Position numbers and translations under genes: made by a program. This document shows positions 17,101 to 26,587 of a DNA stretch of 64,000 bases, in pieces. Under the pieces are notes generated by a model. The model was not told the origin of the DNA, made no database searches, and was given only the letters and a program-made list of their open reading frames with translations. Location of the stretch: contig NZ_NIST01000001.1 in assembly GCF_002335745.1 (NCBI RefSeq), positions 1,956,039 through 2,020,038 of the forward strand. Direction: 5' to 3'. This DNA comes from Evansella halocellulosilytica (GTDB lineage: Bacteria > Bacillota > Bacilli > Bacillales > Salisediminibacteriaceae). The stretch's first letter is position 1, and each line of letters opens with the position of its first letter.

Positions 17101-18330
17101 ATGCACGGATTTGAAATTATGAATATGGAACCTCAGTATCGGATCTTGTTTTGGAGTTCTTTTCTGAATGGAGTAGGCAGCCGTTTTGCTCAAGTTGGTT
17201 CTTTTACACTCATGTATTTGTTGACAGAATCGGGGGTTGCACTAGGAATATTGATGGCGTTAAGAGTATTACCTACAATTATTTTTTCACCGATTAGCGG
17301 CTACTTAGCTGACCGTTTTCATAAAATGAAGCTCTTGTTTGCAACAGATTTACTGCGAGCCCCGTTTGCCCTTCTGCCTCTCGTCGCTGTTTATACGGAG
17401 CAAATCGGCTTCCTATATATGAGTACGTTTATCATTGCGAGTGGTGAAGCTGTCTACCAACCTGTCCGCTATGCGGCAATCCCAGACATTGTTCAGCGGA
17501 AAAATTTAATTAATATAAATGGGCTAGAGCAAAATGTCGTAGGAGGGACACTCGTTATTGGATCCCTTACAGGAGGATTGATCGCTTTTGCAACAACGGT
17601 AAACATTCTGTTTATTTTCCATTCTCTGTTTCTTCTTTCTGCAGCGCTCATCGTGTGGAAACTCATTCATATTAAAAAAGAACAGACGACTGAAGAGGAA
17701 GCTGCGGATCAATCGTTAAAGGATACCGGACTGCTTATATTTAATATCGCGTTGATGCGTGTCTTTTTGCTCGTCATGCTGCTTATGCCGCTTGCGAACG
17801 GAGTCGACAACGTCCTTTTTAATTTGATTGCTCTAGACGTTTTTGAAAAAGGTGATTTAGGAGTAGGATTCATCTATGCGGCATTAGGTGCAGGGTTTAT
17901 ATTAAGTTCTGCTGCAACTAAGTGGATTCATCGAAAATATATCGTGATTGGCATATTAATGATCGCTTTAGAAGGTGTCGGTCATCTTTTATTAAGTCAA
18001 TCCGTCATTTTTGCACAAGCTCTGCTCCTTGCTGTCTGTATTACGTTTGTCGGCGGAATCAGCAATATTTGCTTTGATACAACGCTAATGAAAGTCCTGC
18101 CGTCAGCGATACGAGGTAAAGTAGTAGGAATCTTGGCCATGATCCAAAACAGCTCCATGGGGATAGCGATGATTGGGGCAGGCTTTCTAACTGAATGGTT
18201 CTCACCGATGCAAAGTGCCTTTTATGTCGGGGTGACATATATCGGGTTCGCTGTCTTATTTATGATCACATTCAAGCAAGTCAAGTTCAGACAATCGTTA
18301 AGAGAACTAAAAGGAACGATCCAAAGGTAA
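17101..18330 (+). CDS. MFS efflux transporter (MFS_3 / EntS-like)
   Basis: 409 residues, about twelve membrane helices. The loop 2-3 motif GYLADRFHKMKLL matches the MFS signature GxLaDrxGrkxxl. Overall it resembles drug or siderophore exporters of the MFS_3 group (macrolide efflux, EntS). Good ribosome site GGGGAGGG. It is 63 bases downstream of the regulator gene with its own operator, so it is probably the exporter induced when the regulator senses the compound. The substrate is unknown. Confidence 0.88.
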   Translation: MHGFEIMNMEPQYRILFWSSFLNGVGSRFAQVGSFTLMYLLTESGVALGILMALRVLPTIIFSPISGYLADRFHKMKLLFATDLLRAPFALLPLVAVYTEQIGFLYMSTFIIASGEAVYQPVRYAAIPDIVQRKNLININGLEQNVVGGTLVIGSLTGGLIAFATTVNILFIFHSLFLLSAALIVWKLIHIKKEQTTEEEAADQSLKDTGLLIFNIALMRVFLLVMLLMPLANGVDNVLFNLIALDVFEKGDLGVGFIYAALGAGFILSSAATKWIHRKYIVIGILMIALEGVGHLLLSQSVIFAQALLLAVCITFVGGISNICFDTTLMKVLPSAIRGKVVGILAMIQNSSMGIAMIGAGFLTEWFSPMQSAFYVGVTYIGFAVLFMITFKQVKFRQSLRELKGTIQR

Positions 18331-18332
18331 AG

Positions 18333-18361
18333 ATTCGACAAGTGCCTGGCACTTGTCGAAT
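18333..18361. terminator. 29-bp perfect palindrome (copy 2)
   Basis: Same 29-bp palindrome as at 15412-15440, with arms ATTCGACAAGTGCC / GGCACTTGTCGAAT, located 3 bases after the MFS stop codon. Probably the terminator of the MFS gene. Confidence 0.75.
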
Positions 18362-18510
18362 TGGAATATTTCACGTACCGTAATGGAGTTATAATGAACA
18401 ATCTAAACAATAAAAAAGTTACGATAAAAGTGTTCAATAGACTGGAAGTTTTATGGTATTGTGGAGGCATTGAGGACAAAATCGCAAAAGCTAGGAGTAG
18501 GAGAAACATT

Positions 18511-20010
18511 ATGCACCTTGATCATCAGACGTACAAAAAACGAAGAAACCTTGCGCTTATATTATCAGCGGCACTCATCTACTCTACGATTTTTACATAT
18601 TCGATCTACCAAAATCTCACTCACGACGAACTGCTCATCCACGATGTAAGCCAGCTGTTTCCTGCCCACGTAAAAGAAATCGTCGAAGGGGAGGAAGAAG
18701 AATCATTAGTGGCTGCACTGCAGCAAGCAAATGAAGAGGACTTGAAGGTGTCGATAGCCGGGACGAGACACAGTCAAGGCGGTCACGCGTTTTATGAAGA
18801 TTCACTTTGGCTCGATATGACGAGCTACAATGAGATTCTTGCGCTTGATGAAGACGAGAAGACGATCACTGTTCAAAGCGGAGTGACGTGGGAGCAAATC
18901 CAGGAGGCGGCGAATGAGCACGGCTTGTCGGTGAAAGTGATGCAGTCATCAAATATTTTTACCGTCGGCGGCTCATTGAGCTCAAATGTACACGGTCGTG
19001 ATCCGAACTATGGACCGATCATTGAGACGGTCGATTCGTTTCGGCTCCTTATGGCTGACGGGACGATTCAAGAAGTGAACCGAGATGAGAACGAAGAGCT
19101 GTTTGAGCTTGCGATTGGTGGGTTTGGTTTATTCGGAGTCATCTTAGATGTCACGCTCGAATTGACCGATGATGAGTTGTACGTGTCGACGACGGAGAAG
19201 ATCGATTATAAAGACTATCCTGACTATATTGAGAACGAAATCAAAGGTAGCGAGGATGTCGGGCTTCATTATGCTCGCCTATCTGCCACACCGAACGGAC
19301 TTTTTGAAGATATGTACATGACAACCTACCACTCTTTGAAAAAAACAGATGAGCTGTACCCCAAAGAGGAGAATCTACCCGAGTTTTCAACATTGCAGGA
19401 AGAAAAAAATGTTCGTCGTGATCGGTTCTTCCTCGGTTTATCCCGCCATTTTGACTGGGGAAAAAATCTCGTCTGGTCGCTGCAACAACGGTTATATGCC
19501 GAGGCAGAGGAAGGGGAAGTCATCTCACGTAACAATGCAATGAGGCCGCCTGTCGAGTTCTTGGAATACGATTCATCACGTAACACAGACATATTGCAGG
19601 AATATTTCATCCCAACGGACGATTTTCCGCAATTCGTCGAAGAATTGAAAACGATCGTCGAGGCAGAAAATATTAATCTATTAAATGTAACCGTCCGATT
19701 CACACCGGAGCATGATGAAGGGCATTTGAATTATGCGACAGAAGACACGCTCGCACTCGTATTGCTCATTAACCATTCGCTTTCTGATGATGGCGTCGCG
19801 CACATTGAGCAAGCGACACAGCAAATCGTCGATGCAGTATTGGATCTAGGCGGCACACATTATTTGACGTATCAGAAGTTTCCGACGAACGAACAAATTC
19901 GCGAAGCGTACCCGAACATCGACAGCTTCTTTGAGGAAAAACAGAAGTACGATCCTGACGAACGGTTTATGAACTATTTTTATGAGGAGTATGTAGATGA
20001 ACAATCTTAA
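18511..20010 (+). CDS. Membrane-anchored FAD-binding (PCMH-type) oxidase
   Basis: 499 residues. An N-terminal membrane anchor (about 13-35) is followed by a PCMH/FAD_binding_4 domain (AALQQANEEDLKVSIAGTRH ... GGSLSSNVHGRDPNYGPIIE ... IGGFGLFGVILDVTLEL), as in aldonolactone or sugar-alcohol oxidases. The flavin-binding HSQGGHAF segment is clear; a histidine for covalent FAD may be in GTRHSQGG. The start is ATG 18511, preceded by AGGAGTAGGAG; upstream in-frame starts (18361, 18394) lack a ribosome site. It overlaps the next gene by 14 bases, so the two are translationally coupled. Substrate unknown. Confidence 0.82.
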   Translation: MHLDHQTYKKRRNLALILSAALIYSTIFTYSIYQNLTHDELLIHDVSQLFPAHVKEIVEGEEEESLVAALQQANEEDLKVSIAGTRHSQGGHAFYEDSLWLDMTSYNEILALDEDEKTITVQSGVTWEQIQEAANEHGLSVKVMQSSNIFTVGGSLSSNVHGRDPNYGPIIETVDSFRLLMADGTIQEVNRDENEELFELAIGGFGLFGVILDVTLELTDDELYVSTTEKIDYKDYPDYIENEIKGSEDVGLHYARLSATPNGLFEDMYMTTYHSLKKTDELYPKEENLPEFSTLQEEKNVRRDRFFLGLSRHFDWGKNLVWSLQQRLYAEAEEGEVISRNNAMRPPVEFLEYDSSRNTDILQEYFIPTDDFPQFVEELKTIVEAENINLLNVTVRFTPEHDEGHLNYATEDTLALVLLINHSLSDDGVAHIEQATQQIVDAVLDLGGTHYLTYQKFPTNEQIREAYPNIDSFFEEKQKYDPDERFMNYFYEEYVDEQS

Positions 20011-20533
20011 ATGGGTCGTCATTTCACAAAGCTGGGTATTGTTCGGAACAGGACTCGTCTTCCCATTTTATATCGTGTTTCTCCGGGAAGTGGGCGGCGA
20101 TTTCTCCGAATTTGGTCTCGCATACGGGTTGTTCACATTAAGCGCTGCACTCGTACACCGTTGGATTGGCAAATTTTCCGACCGAATTGGGAGAAAACAT
20201 TTATTACTCATCAGTACATGGGGCACATCAATCATCTTTCTCATGTTCCCAGTCGTCACTGACATTTGGCAAGTGTACGTCCTGCAAATCATTTTAGGTA
20301 TGTTCGGTGCCATCCAAAAAACGAGTGAAAAAGCTCTCGTCGCCGACTTTACCGAAGGCAGTCAACGCGGAGAGAAAATCGGCTCCTACCATTTCTGGGT
20401 CTCGATCTTCTCCGGGCTCGCCGTCATCGCCGGCGGCTTTCTCATTGACCTTCTCACCGTTGACATCATCTTCTACATCGGCTCCCTCACCCTCTTCGTG
20501 AGCGGCGTGTGGATTATGAGGATTGAGGAGTGA
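19997..20533 (+). CDS. Half-length MFS transporter (six helices)
   Basis: 178 residues, matching only the first half of a normal 400-residue MFS protein: about six membrane helices and the loop motif GKFSDRIGRKHLLL. It ends cleanly in TGA with a terminator 40 bases later, and I see no second half in any frame downstream. Either a true half-transporter that works as a dimer, or a gene truncated long ago. It overlaps the oxidase gene by 14 bases, which suggests a joint function. Confidence 0.75.
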   Translation: MNNLKWVVISQSWVLFGTGLVFPFYIVFLREVGGDFSEFGLAYGLFTLSAALVHRWIGKFSDRIGRKHLLLISTWGTSIIFLMFPVVTDIWQVYVLQIILGMFGAIQKTSEKALVADFTEGSQRGEKIGSYHFWVSIFSGLAVIAGGFLIDLLTVDIIFYIGSLTLFVSGVWIMRIEE

Positions 20534-20571
20534 ATGTTAGAGAAACCAGAGTAGAAAAAAGGATAATCTTT

Positions 20572-20616
20572 AAAAAGCTTTAATTCTATTTTGATAGAGT
20601 TAAAGCTTTTTATTAT
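20572..20616 (+). terminator. Terminator after the half-MFS gene
   Basis: Long stem AAAAAGCTTTAA.TCTAT / ATAGAGTTAAAGCTTTTT with loop TTTG, then TATTATATTC. Confidence 0.8.
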
Positions 20617-21140
20617 ATTCTTTGTAAACCACAGACTCTGCCTGTATAAAATAACCCTTTAAAGGTTGTATTCGTGAGAGCTAAAGTAACGAATAGTTGG
20701 AAGGTATACTGCTTGCTTTCACCCAAGGGTACAAGTGCGATATCCGCTCTTAACTTTGTACGTATTCACGGTGTCTTCTTTGCCACGGATGAACGGTTGA
20801 GCTACTTCGATCAAGCTCGAAGGGATCTCAACTCGTCCGTTTTTCCATAGGAAAGAGCATTGCTTCTTCGAAAATACATCGATTTGTCTCGACGGATAAA
20901 CGACAAAGCCATACTAGTAGAGGAAGAGACAGTCGCGCAGTACATTCCACTTTTGGTGACAACTTTATTTTCGTTATGTCATTTATTATCTTAAATGATG
21001 GATACGAAATGAACATAAATATCTTTGATAACAAAAGCCCATCCCCATTTAAATGAGATAAAAATGAGAGCTGAGATACAACTTTCCACAACGTTTTTCT
21101 ATGCTATTAGTATGCCATTTAACTATCATCATGTACTCGA

Positions 21141-21320
21141 AAGAGCGTCAGGCGGCGACTCAGGCGGGAAAAGCAATAGTCGAAAATCCCCTAGGTGCAC
21201 ACAGTGTGACACCTAGGAAGTTGAGGCATTGCCCGCTGCAAAGAAGACACTACGAATGCAAACGAAGTGCAGCACGAGTAGATGTCGCACTTGTGCTTGG
21301 TGAAAGCGTCCGCCTATAGC
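21141..21320. repeat. Bacillaceae-type dispersed intergenic repeat (degenerate)
   Basis: Includes GACTCAGGCGGGAAAAGC, a hairpin CCTAGGTG / CACCTAGG (21190-21217) and TTGCCCGCTGCAAAG. It has the feel of a structured intergenic repeat I have met in Bacillus-group genomes (sections resembling GCCCGC.GMAAAGCG). That family match is from memory and should be checked. Confidence 0.45.
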
Positions 21321-21436
21321 GATTTCGAATTCGATTATGAAAAGGGATATTCTCAAAAAATTTTTGGCACAGCCAAATTAAATAAGGTTCCTTAAGGGAC
21401 TCTGGTGGTAAAGTGCCCTTATAACGCGAAAATAAA

Positions 21437-21467
21437 ACCGCCCGTTTTACGGGCGGATATTTATTTT
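21437..21467. terminator. Orphan bidirectional terminator-like hairpin
   Basis: Perfect stem CCGCCCG / CGGGCGG with loop TTTTA, flanked by A/T runs on both sides, so it could work on either strand. No gene ends next to it, which suggests a lost gene or a small untranslated transcript. Confidence 0.55.
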
Positions 21468-21680
21468 GAAGTTCCATAGGACTTATTCGATGTTTATATC
21501 CGATCAAATTTAATACTTTTCCACAAGAAAACAAATAATAAAATATTCAATAAATACTGAAAATTATCTTTATTTTTGAAATTTATTGTGCTAATATTGT
21601 AAAAAATTAAGTATGACTGAAATTATTATTGTATTATCAAACAAATATAGAATTTTTAGGAATACATGAGGGGGAGTTTT

Positions 21681-22223
21681 ATGATTGAAGTGTCAGACAA
21701 AATACGTGCGAAGCGGACAGAGCAAAAACTAACATTAAAAGGTTTGAGTGAAAAAACGGGCTTATCTGTTAGTTTTCTCTCCCAAGTGGAACGCGGGTCT
21801 TCATCATTAGCTATTACATCATTAAAAAAAATAGCTGATGCACTAGAGACGCCAATCACCCAATTTTTTGAGGGATTAACCAACCATAACTATTCGGTAA
21901 AGTCTACAGATCATAAACCATTTCGAATTGAAGGATCTTCTGCAGAATATGTCAGACTTGGTGGCTCTTTTACTGGTAAAGCATTAGAGCCGTTGCATGT
22001 AACATTATCACCAGGAAAGCCTCAAGATAAGGTTTTCAGTCATCCCGGAGAAGAATTTTATTATGTTTTAGAAGGTGTTGTACTCTTCACTGTTGATGGG
22101 AAGGAATACATTCTTAAAGTGGGAGATTCAATTCATTTTCCGTCCCATTTACCACATACTTGGGAGAATCCGCTCAATGAAGATGCAAAAGTTTTATGTG
22201 TGTTAACTCCTGTCCTCTTTTAA
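21681..22223 (+). CDS. XRE-family regulator with C-terminal cupin domain
   Basis: 180 residues. An HTH_3 domain at 6-60 (LTLKGLSEKTGLSVSFLSQVERG) and a cupin_2 domain at about 105-178 (HPGEEFYYVLEG ... GDSIHFPSHLPHTW), with the His/Glu metal-site pattern. Such regulators sense a small metabolite or its metal complex. ATG 21681 follows GAGGGGGAG; an upstream in-frame ATG at 21666 is less likely. Located 44 bases before the hydantoinase genes in the same direction, it probably controls them. Confidence 0.88.
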   Translation: MIEVSDKIRAKRTEQKLTLKGLSEKTGLSVSFLSQVERGSSSLAITSLKKIADALETPITQFFEGLTNHNYSVKSTDHKPFRIEGSSAEYVRLGGSFTGKALEPLHVTLSPGKPQDKVFSHPGEEFYYVLEGVVLFTVDGKEYILKVGDSIHFPSHLPHTWENPLNEDAKVLCVLTPVLF

Positions 22224-22267
22224 GAGGGGAGAGTTCATAAATATTAAAAAAGAAGGGTGGTTTACCT

Positions 22268-24310
22268 ATGAGAGTTGCGACGGATATTGGAGGTACATTT
22301 ACAGATTTAGTATACGTGGATCAAGACGGCAAAATGGGAGTAGCGAAAAGTCACACAACACCTCCTCATTTTGAACAAGGTGTTATTGACGTTGTGAATG
22401 TAAGTGGAATTAACCCAGAGTTATTAGAAACATTTATTCATGGTACAACCGTCATTATTAATGCACTAACAGAACGAAAAGGTGTAAAAACAGGACTTAT
22501 CACTACGAAAGGATTTCGTGATGTTTTAGAAATTGCACGTGGAAATCGCCCTGACTTATTTAATGTTCGGTATGAAAAACCAACTGCATTCGTTCCAAGA
22601 TACTTACGTCAAGAAGTGGAAGAACGCTTAAATTACAAAGGAGAAGTCATCGAGCCTTTAAACAAGCAGCAAGTAAAAGAAATTATCGCAAACTTTAGAA
22701 ATGAAGGTGTCGAAGCGATTGCTGTTTCGTACATTCATGCGTACAGCAACCCTTCACATGAAAAAGAAACCGTTAAACTAATAAAAGAATTGTGGCCAGA
22801 AGTTGCTGTGACAGCTTCACACGAAGTAACAAAAGAATGGCGCGAATATGAACGAACTAGTACAACAGTCTTGAACTCTTACGTAAAACCAATCGCTTCA
22901 TCATATGTGAATCGATTAGAACATGAATTAAAAGAGATTGGGACAGATTCACAGAAGTACATTATGCAATCGAATGGTGGGACTACTACATTTGAACAGT
23001 CAAAGGAAACACCAATCAATATGATTGAATCTGGTCCAGTTGCCGGAATATATGGTTCAGCCATGCTTGGGAAAATGTTAGGTGAAGACAATATCATAGC
23101 TTTTGACATTGGTGGAACGACAGCAAAATGCTCTCTCATCGATAATGGAGAAGTAAAAGTTTCAACTGAATACAGCATTGAACGAACAGATAAAATGGCG
23201 GGGTATCCAGTAAAGGTACCAGTTGTAGATATTGTAGAGATCGGTAATGGCGGCGGATCGATCGCTTGGATTGATGATGGAGGCTCATTACGTGTAGGGC
23301 CAAAATCTGCAGGAGCTTTACCAGGACCAGTTGCTTATGGTAGAGGCGGAGAGGAACCAACGACGACGGATGCAAACTTAGTTGTAGGCCGATTATCGCC
23401 GGAAAACTTCGATAATAACGTCGATATGGCTAAAGTGAAACACGCAATTAAAGAAAAGATTGCTGATCCGTTTGGCACATCTATAGAAGAAGCAGCTCTT
23501 GGCATTATCCGGATTGCCAATTCAAACATGCTCAATGCCTTGAAACTGATTTCTGTAAGAAAAGGGTATGATCCTCGTGAATTCGCACTCGTTGCATTTG
23601 GAGGAGGAGGCTCCATGCATGCACCTGCCCTTGCAGAAGAATTAGGTGTTAAAAAAGTGATTGTACCGGTTGGAGCTTCTGTATTTTCTGCATTCGGTAT
23701 GCTGATGACAGATTTACGTCATGATTTTATTCAAACATTTATTCGACGTGTCGAAGGAATTGACTTAGTAGAGCTAAATGAAAAGGTAAAGAAACAAGAA
23801 ACCGAAGCAAATGAACAATTCAATGAGGAAGGGATTGAAGAAAGTCAAGTGATCCTTACTCGTTTTGCAGACTTACGTTATGTCGGACAAGAGCATACAG
23901 TTAAAGTTCCGGTTCCCGCAGGTGAAATTACTCAAGAAACGTTGAAACAAGTCATTCAAAAGTTTCATGAAACCCACGAACAGCTTTATACATTCAAATT
24001 AGAAGAGTCGCCGACTGAGATCGTAAACATTCATGTAACGGCTTTTGGGACAGTTAACAAGCCAGATATAGCAAAGTTAGAAAAAATCGGCGGTAAAGCA
24101 GAAGATGCTTTGAAAGAAGTTAGACGAGTTTTATATGAAGGTGAAGGTTGGATTGATACGAACGTTTATGATCGTACACAATTAAGTGTTGATGTATCAA
24201 TAGAAGGTCCTGCTGTTGTGGAAGAACAAACAAATTCAACCATTTTATATCCAGGACAAAAGCTGACAGTTGATCATTATGGAAACTTAATGATTGATAC
24301 GGGGGTGTAA
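22268..24310 (+). CDS. hyuA: Hydantoinase/oxoprolinase subunit A (ATP-dependent N-methylhydantoinase A family)
   Basis: 680 residues, the normal size. Hydant_A_N domain at the start (RVATDIGGTFTDLVYVD, an actin-like phosphate loop), the Hydantoinase_A core with a second nucleotide motif (NIIAFDIGGTTAKCSLI, about 276-292) and VEIGNGGGSIAWID, then the C-terminal domain. With HyuB it forms an ATP-driven amidase that opens cyclic amides such as hydantoins or 5-oxoproline. The ribosome site is AGAAGGGTGG. Three bases separate its stop from hyuB. Which ring it opens cannot be read from sequence. Confidence 0.93.
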   Translation: MRVATDIGGTFTDLVYVDQDGKMGVAKSHTTPPHFEQGVIDVVNVSGINPELLETFIHGTTVIINALTERKGVKTGLITTKGFRDVLEIARGNRPDLFNVRYEKPTAFVPRYLRQEVEERLNYKGEVIEPLNKQQVKEIIANFRNEGVEAIAVSYIHAYSNPSHEKETVKLIKELWPEVAVTASHEVTKEWREYERTSTTVLNSYVKPIASSYVNRLEHELKEIGTDSQKYIMQSNGGTTTFEQSKETPINMIESGPVAGIYGSAMLGKMLGEDNIIAFDIGGTTAKCSLIDNGEVKVSTEYSIERTDKMAGYPVKVPVVDIVEIGNGGGSIAWIDDGGSLRVGPKSAGALPGPVAYGRGGEEPTTTDANLVVGRLSPENFDNNVDMAKVKHAIKEKIADPFGTSIEEAALGIIRIANSNMLNALKLISVRKGYDPREFALVAFGGGGSMHAPALAEELGVKKVIVPVGASVFSAFGMLMTDLRHDFIQTFIRRVEGIDLVELNEKVKKQETEANEQFNEEGIEESQVILTRFADLRYVGQEHTVKVPVPAGEITQETLKQVIQKFHETHEQLYTFKLEESPTEIVNIHVTAFGTVNKPDIAKLEKIGGKAEDALKEVRRVLYEGEGWIDTNVYDRTQLSVDVSIEGPAVVEEQTNSTILYPGQKLTVDHYGNLMIDTGV

Positions 24311-24313
24311 AAA

Positions 24314-26056
24314 ATGACAAAACCTGTCATGAGTTCAAAAGTAGATCCGTTTACGTTAGACATTGTAAAAGATTCATTAGTTGCCATCGGAGAGGAAATG
24401 TTTTACGCATTGGCAAGAACATCAATGAGTCCGATTATTTATGAAGTACTCGACTATGCTAGTGGATTGACCGACTCAAAAGGGCAGTTATTAACACAAG
24501 GGAATGGTGTTACAGGTTTTATCGGCATGCTTTCTTTCATGGTGAAAGAAACGGTTGAAAGATATGCGAAAGAAGGCGATTTAAAGCCAGGAGACATCAT
24601 ATTAATTAATGACCCATATGGAGGTGGGGGATCTCACCTTTGTGATGTTGGTTTAGTGATGCCGATTTTTTATGAAGGAGAGCTCATAGGTTTTTCTGCA
24701 AACAAAGCTCACTGGACAGAAGTAGGCGGGAAAGATGCTGGCTCAATGTCAACCGACTCAACTGAGATTTATCAGGAAGGTCTGCAATTTCCGTGTGTAA
24801 AACTTTTCGACGAAGGAAAGCTCAATCAAGCAGTTGTTGATATTATTGCTGCAAATGTGCGCTTCCCTGATCTTTCTCTTGGAGATATGTGGGCACAAGT
24901 TGCTGCATTAAAAACAGGTGACCGTCGCTTTAGAGAGTTATGTGACAAGTATGGAAAAGAAGTTGTAAAAAATTCGATCGATCACTTATTAGATCACGGT
25001 GAACAATTAACACTTAAAGCACTTAAACAGCTCCCTAAAGGAGAATATGAAGCCGTTGATTATATTGATGATGACGGAATTGAAGAAGGTCCGTTCCGTG
25101 TCCAATTAAAGCTGAAGATTACGGATGATGAGTTCATCTGTGACTTTCGTGGAAGTCACCCGCAAGTGACAGGATCAATAAATTCAACTTTAACTGGAAT
25201 GATCTCCTCAGTGCGGACGATATTCCTTGCGGTAACGAACCCTTCTCAAGATGTGAATGATGGTGCGTTTCGGCCGCTCAAAGTCCTCACAGATGAAGGC
25301 TCCGTTTTTAATGCTGTAAGACCAGCACCAGTGTCGATGTATTGGGAATCAATGTTATTTGGTTGTGACCTAATTTGGAAAGCACTAGCACCTGTAATTC
25401 CTGAGCGGCTAACTGCAGGACACCTCTTATCTGTGTGTGTAGCAATCGTTTCAGGAAAACACCAAGATACAAATGAACCATTCTTAATTGTTGAACCTTC
25501 TGTTGGTGGCTGGGGAGCAGCAATAGATCGTGATGGTGACGCTGGACAATTTTGTATTCTTGACGGAGAAACGTTTAACATTCCTGTGGAAGTATGTGAA
25601 ACAAGGAATGGAGTATTAGTTGATGAATACAGTCTCAACTCTGACGGTGCAGGAGCAGGAACATTCCGTGGTGGACAAGGTGTAATCCGTTCGTATCGAG
25701 CACTTACAGATAATCAGTCGTTCACAGGATCTTTTGGACGTCATAAGTTTAACGTTTGGGGTACAGATGGTGGAAAGGATGGATCAACGAATAAATTTGA
25801 AATCGTAAAAGCTTCTGGAGAAACAGACGGTCCATTTGGTAAATACAATCAATACCCACTGAACAAAAATGATGTCGTTCGCCTCATCACAGCAACAGGT
25901 GGAGGTTATGGAAGTCCTTATCAACGTCCTGCAGAAAAAGTAGCCATGGATGTGAAAAATGAATATATCACGGTCGAGCAAGCAAAAGAAGACTTTGGAG
26001 TGATCGTAGATCCAATTACATTCGATGTTGTTGGAGTCACTGAAGCAAGATCCTAA
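24314..26056 (+). CDS. hyuB: Hydantoinase/oxoprolinase subunit B
   Basis: 580 residues, Hydantoinase_B family. Typical stretches: DPFTLDIVKDSLVAIGEEM at the start, INDPYGGGGSHLCDVGLVMP, FSANKAHWTEVGG and the C-terminal GGGYGSPYQRP. This subunit carries the hydrolytic site with metal-binding His/Asp/Glu residues and works with HyuA. The gene is the direct continuation of hyuA. Confidence 0.93.
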   Translation: MTKPVMSSKVDPFTLDIVKDSLVAIGEEMFYALARTSMSPIIYEVLDYASGLTDSKGQLLTQGNGVTGFIGMLSFMVKETVERYAKEGDLKPGDIILINDPYGGGGSHLCDVGLVMPIFYEGELIGFSANKAHWTEVGGKDAGSMSTDSTEIYQEGLQFPCVKLFDEGKLNQAVVDIIAANVRFPDLSLGDMWAQVAALKTGDRRFRELCDKYGKEVVKNSIDHLLDHGEQLTLKALKQLPKGEYEAVDYIDDDGIEEGPFRVQLKLKITDDEFICDFRGSHPQVTGSINSTLTGMISSVRTIFLAVTNPSQDVNDGAFRPLKVLTDEGSVFNAVRPAPVSMYWESMLFGCDLIWKALAPVIPERLTAGHLLSVCVAIVSGKHQDTNEPFLIVEPSVGGWGAAIDRDGDAGQFCILDGETFNIPVEVCETRNGVLVDEYSLNSDGAGAGTFRGGQGVIRSYRALTDNQSFTGSFGRHKFNVWGTDGGKDGSTNKFEIVKASGETDGPFGKYNQYPLNKNDVVRLITATGGGYGSPYQRPAEKVAMDVKNEYITVEQAKEDFGVIVDPITFDVVGVTEARS

Positions 26057-26068
26057 AGGAGTGAGATG

Positions 26069-26404
26069 ATGCAGGTTGTAACAGTAAAAGATAAACTAGC
26101 AGACAATCATCACAACATCGAAATGAAAACACTTTTTGATGAATCTGTGTTTCAAGGTGCACGTGCTAAGTTTGGAACAGTTACAATTCCTCCACGGTCG
26201 CGAGTTCCTTTAAAAGGAACTGGTTCACATGAAGAAGATGAATATGCTCTCGTCATTAAAGGGGCAATCACAACTATGAGTGGTGGTAAACAATATCATG
26301 TTAAGGCCGGACAAGCTACCTTCATTCCAGCAGGTGAAGAACATTGGGCTTACAATGAACGAGAAGAAGATTGTGAAATTATTTGGACACTTGTAAAACG
26401 ATAG
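26069..26404 (+). CDS. Small cupin protein of the hydantoinase operon
   Basis: 111 residues, single cupin_2 barrel. The metal-site pattern is visible: GSHEEDEYALVIKG (first motif, His then Glu) and GQATFIPAGEEHWAYN (second motif, His). Begins at the second of two ATG codons (26066 and 26069), seven bases after AAGGAG. Coupled to hyuAB by 12 bases, so it may bind, epimerise or sense the substrate or product. A specific activity cannot be assigned. Confidence 0.82.
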   Translation: MQVVTVKDKLADNHHNIEMKTLFDESVFQGARAKFGTVTIPPRSRVPLKGTGSHEEDEYALVIKGAITTMSGGKQYHVKAGQATFIPAGEEHWAYNEREEDCEIIWTLVKR

Positions 26405-26433
26405 TTTTTTACCGTCACAATGTTTTTAACGTA

Positions 26434-26516
26434 GAGGAAGACTCAAATTAGTGGCTAATTCATCCTTCAAATACAATAGCCATCTTGTGGAGTGCCAAGT
26501 CACATGAGTCTTCCTC
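26434..26516 (+). ncRNA. Candidate structured RNA (three-way junction) before the NCS1 permease gene
   Basis: Twelve-base outer stem GAGGAAGACTCA (26434-26445) / TGAGTCTTCCTC (26505-26516). Inside are two possible hairpins: GTGGCTA.TT / AATAGCCAT (26451-26482) and GTG ... CAC (26486-26504). The sequence does not match the purine, preQ1, TPP, THF or guanidine riboswitch cores I know. No strong T run follows, so it is not an ordinary terminator. It lies 72 bases upstream of the permease start codon. Confidence 0.4.
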
Positions 26517-26587
26517 GAACAATATTTTCTAATCAATTTCTGCGACAAATTTACAGAATATTCTAAAATTATCCAGGGGGGATATGT

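Larger units (their letters stand above)
20617..21680. other. About 1 kb without a supported gene
   Basis: Small open frames here (for example 20828-21091 minus, 21101-21319 plus) have no ribosome site and no family resemblance. The region contains a structured GC-richer repeat (21141-21320), an orphan terminator-like hairpin (21437-21467) and an AT-rich stretch that must hold the promoter of the XRE-cupin gene. Confidence 0.6.

Noticed and set aside
26434-26516. Purine riboswitch
   Set aside because: Three-way junction shape is similar, but the conserved junction sequences and the loop motifs of the purine aptamer are missing.
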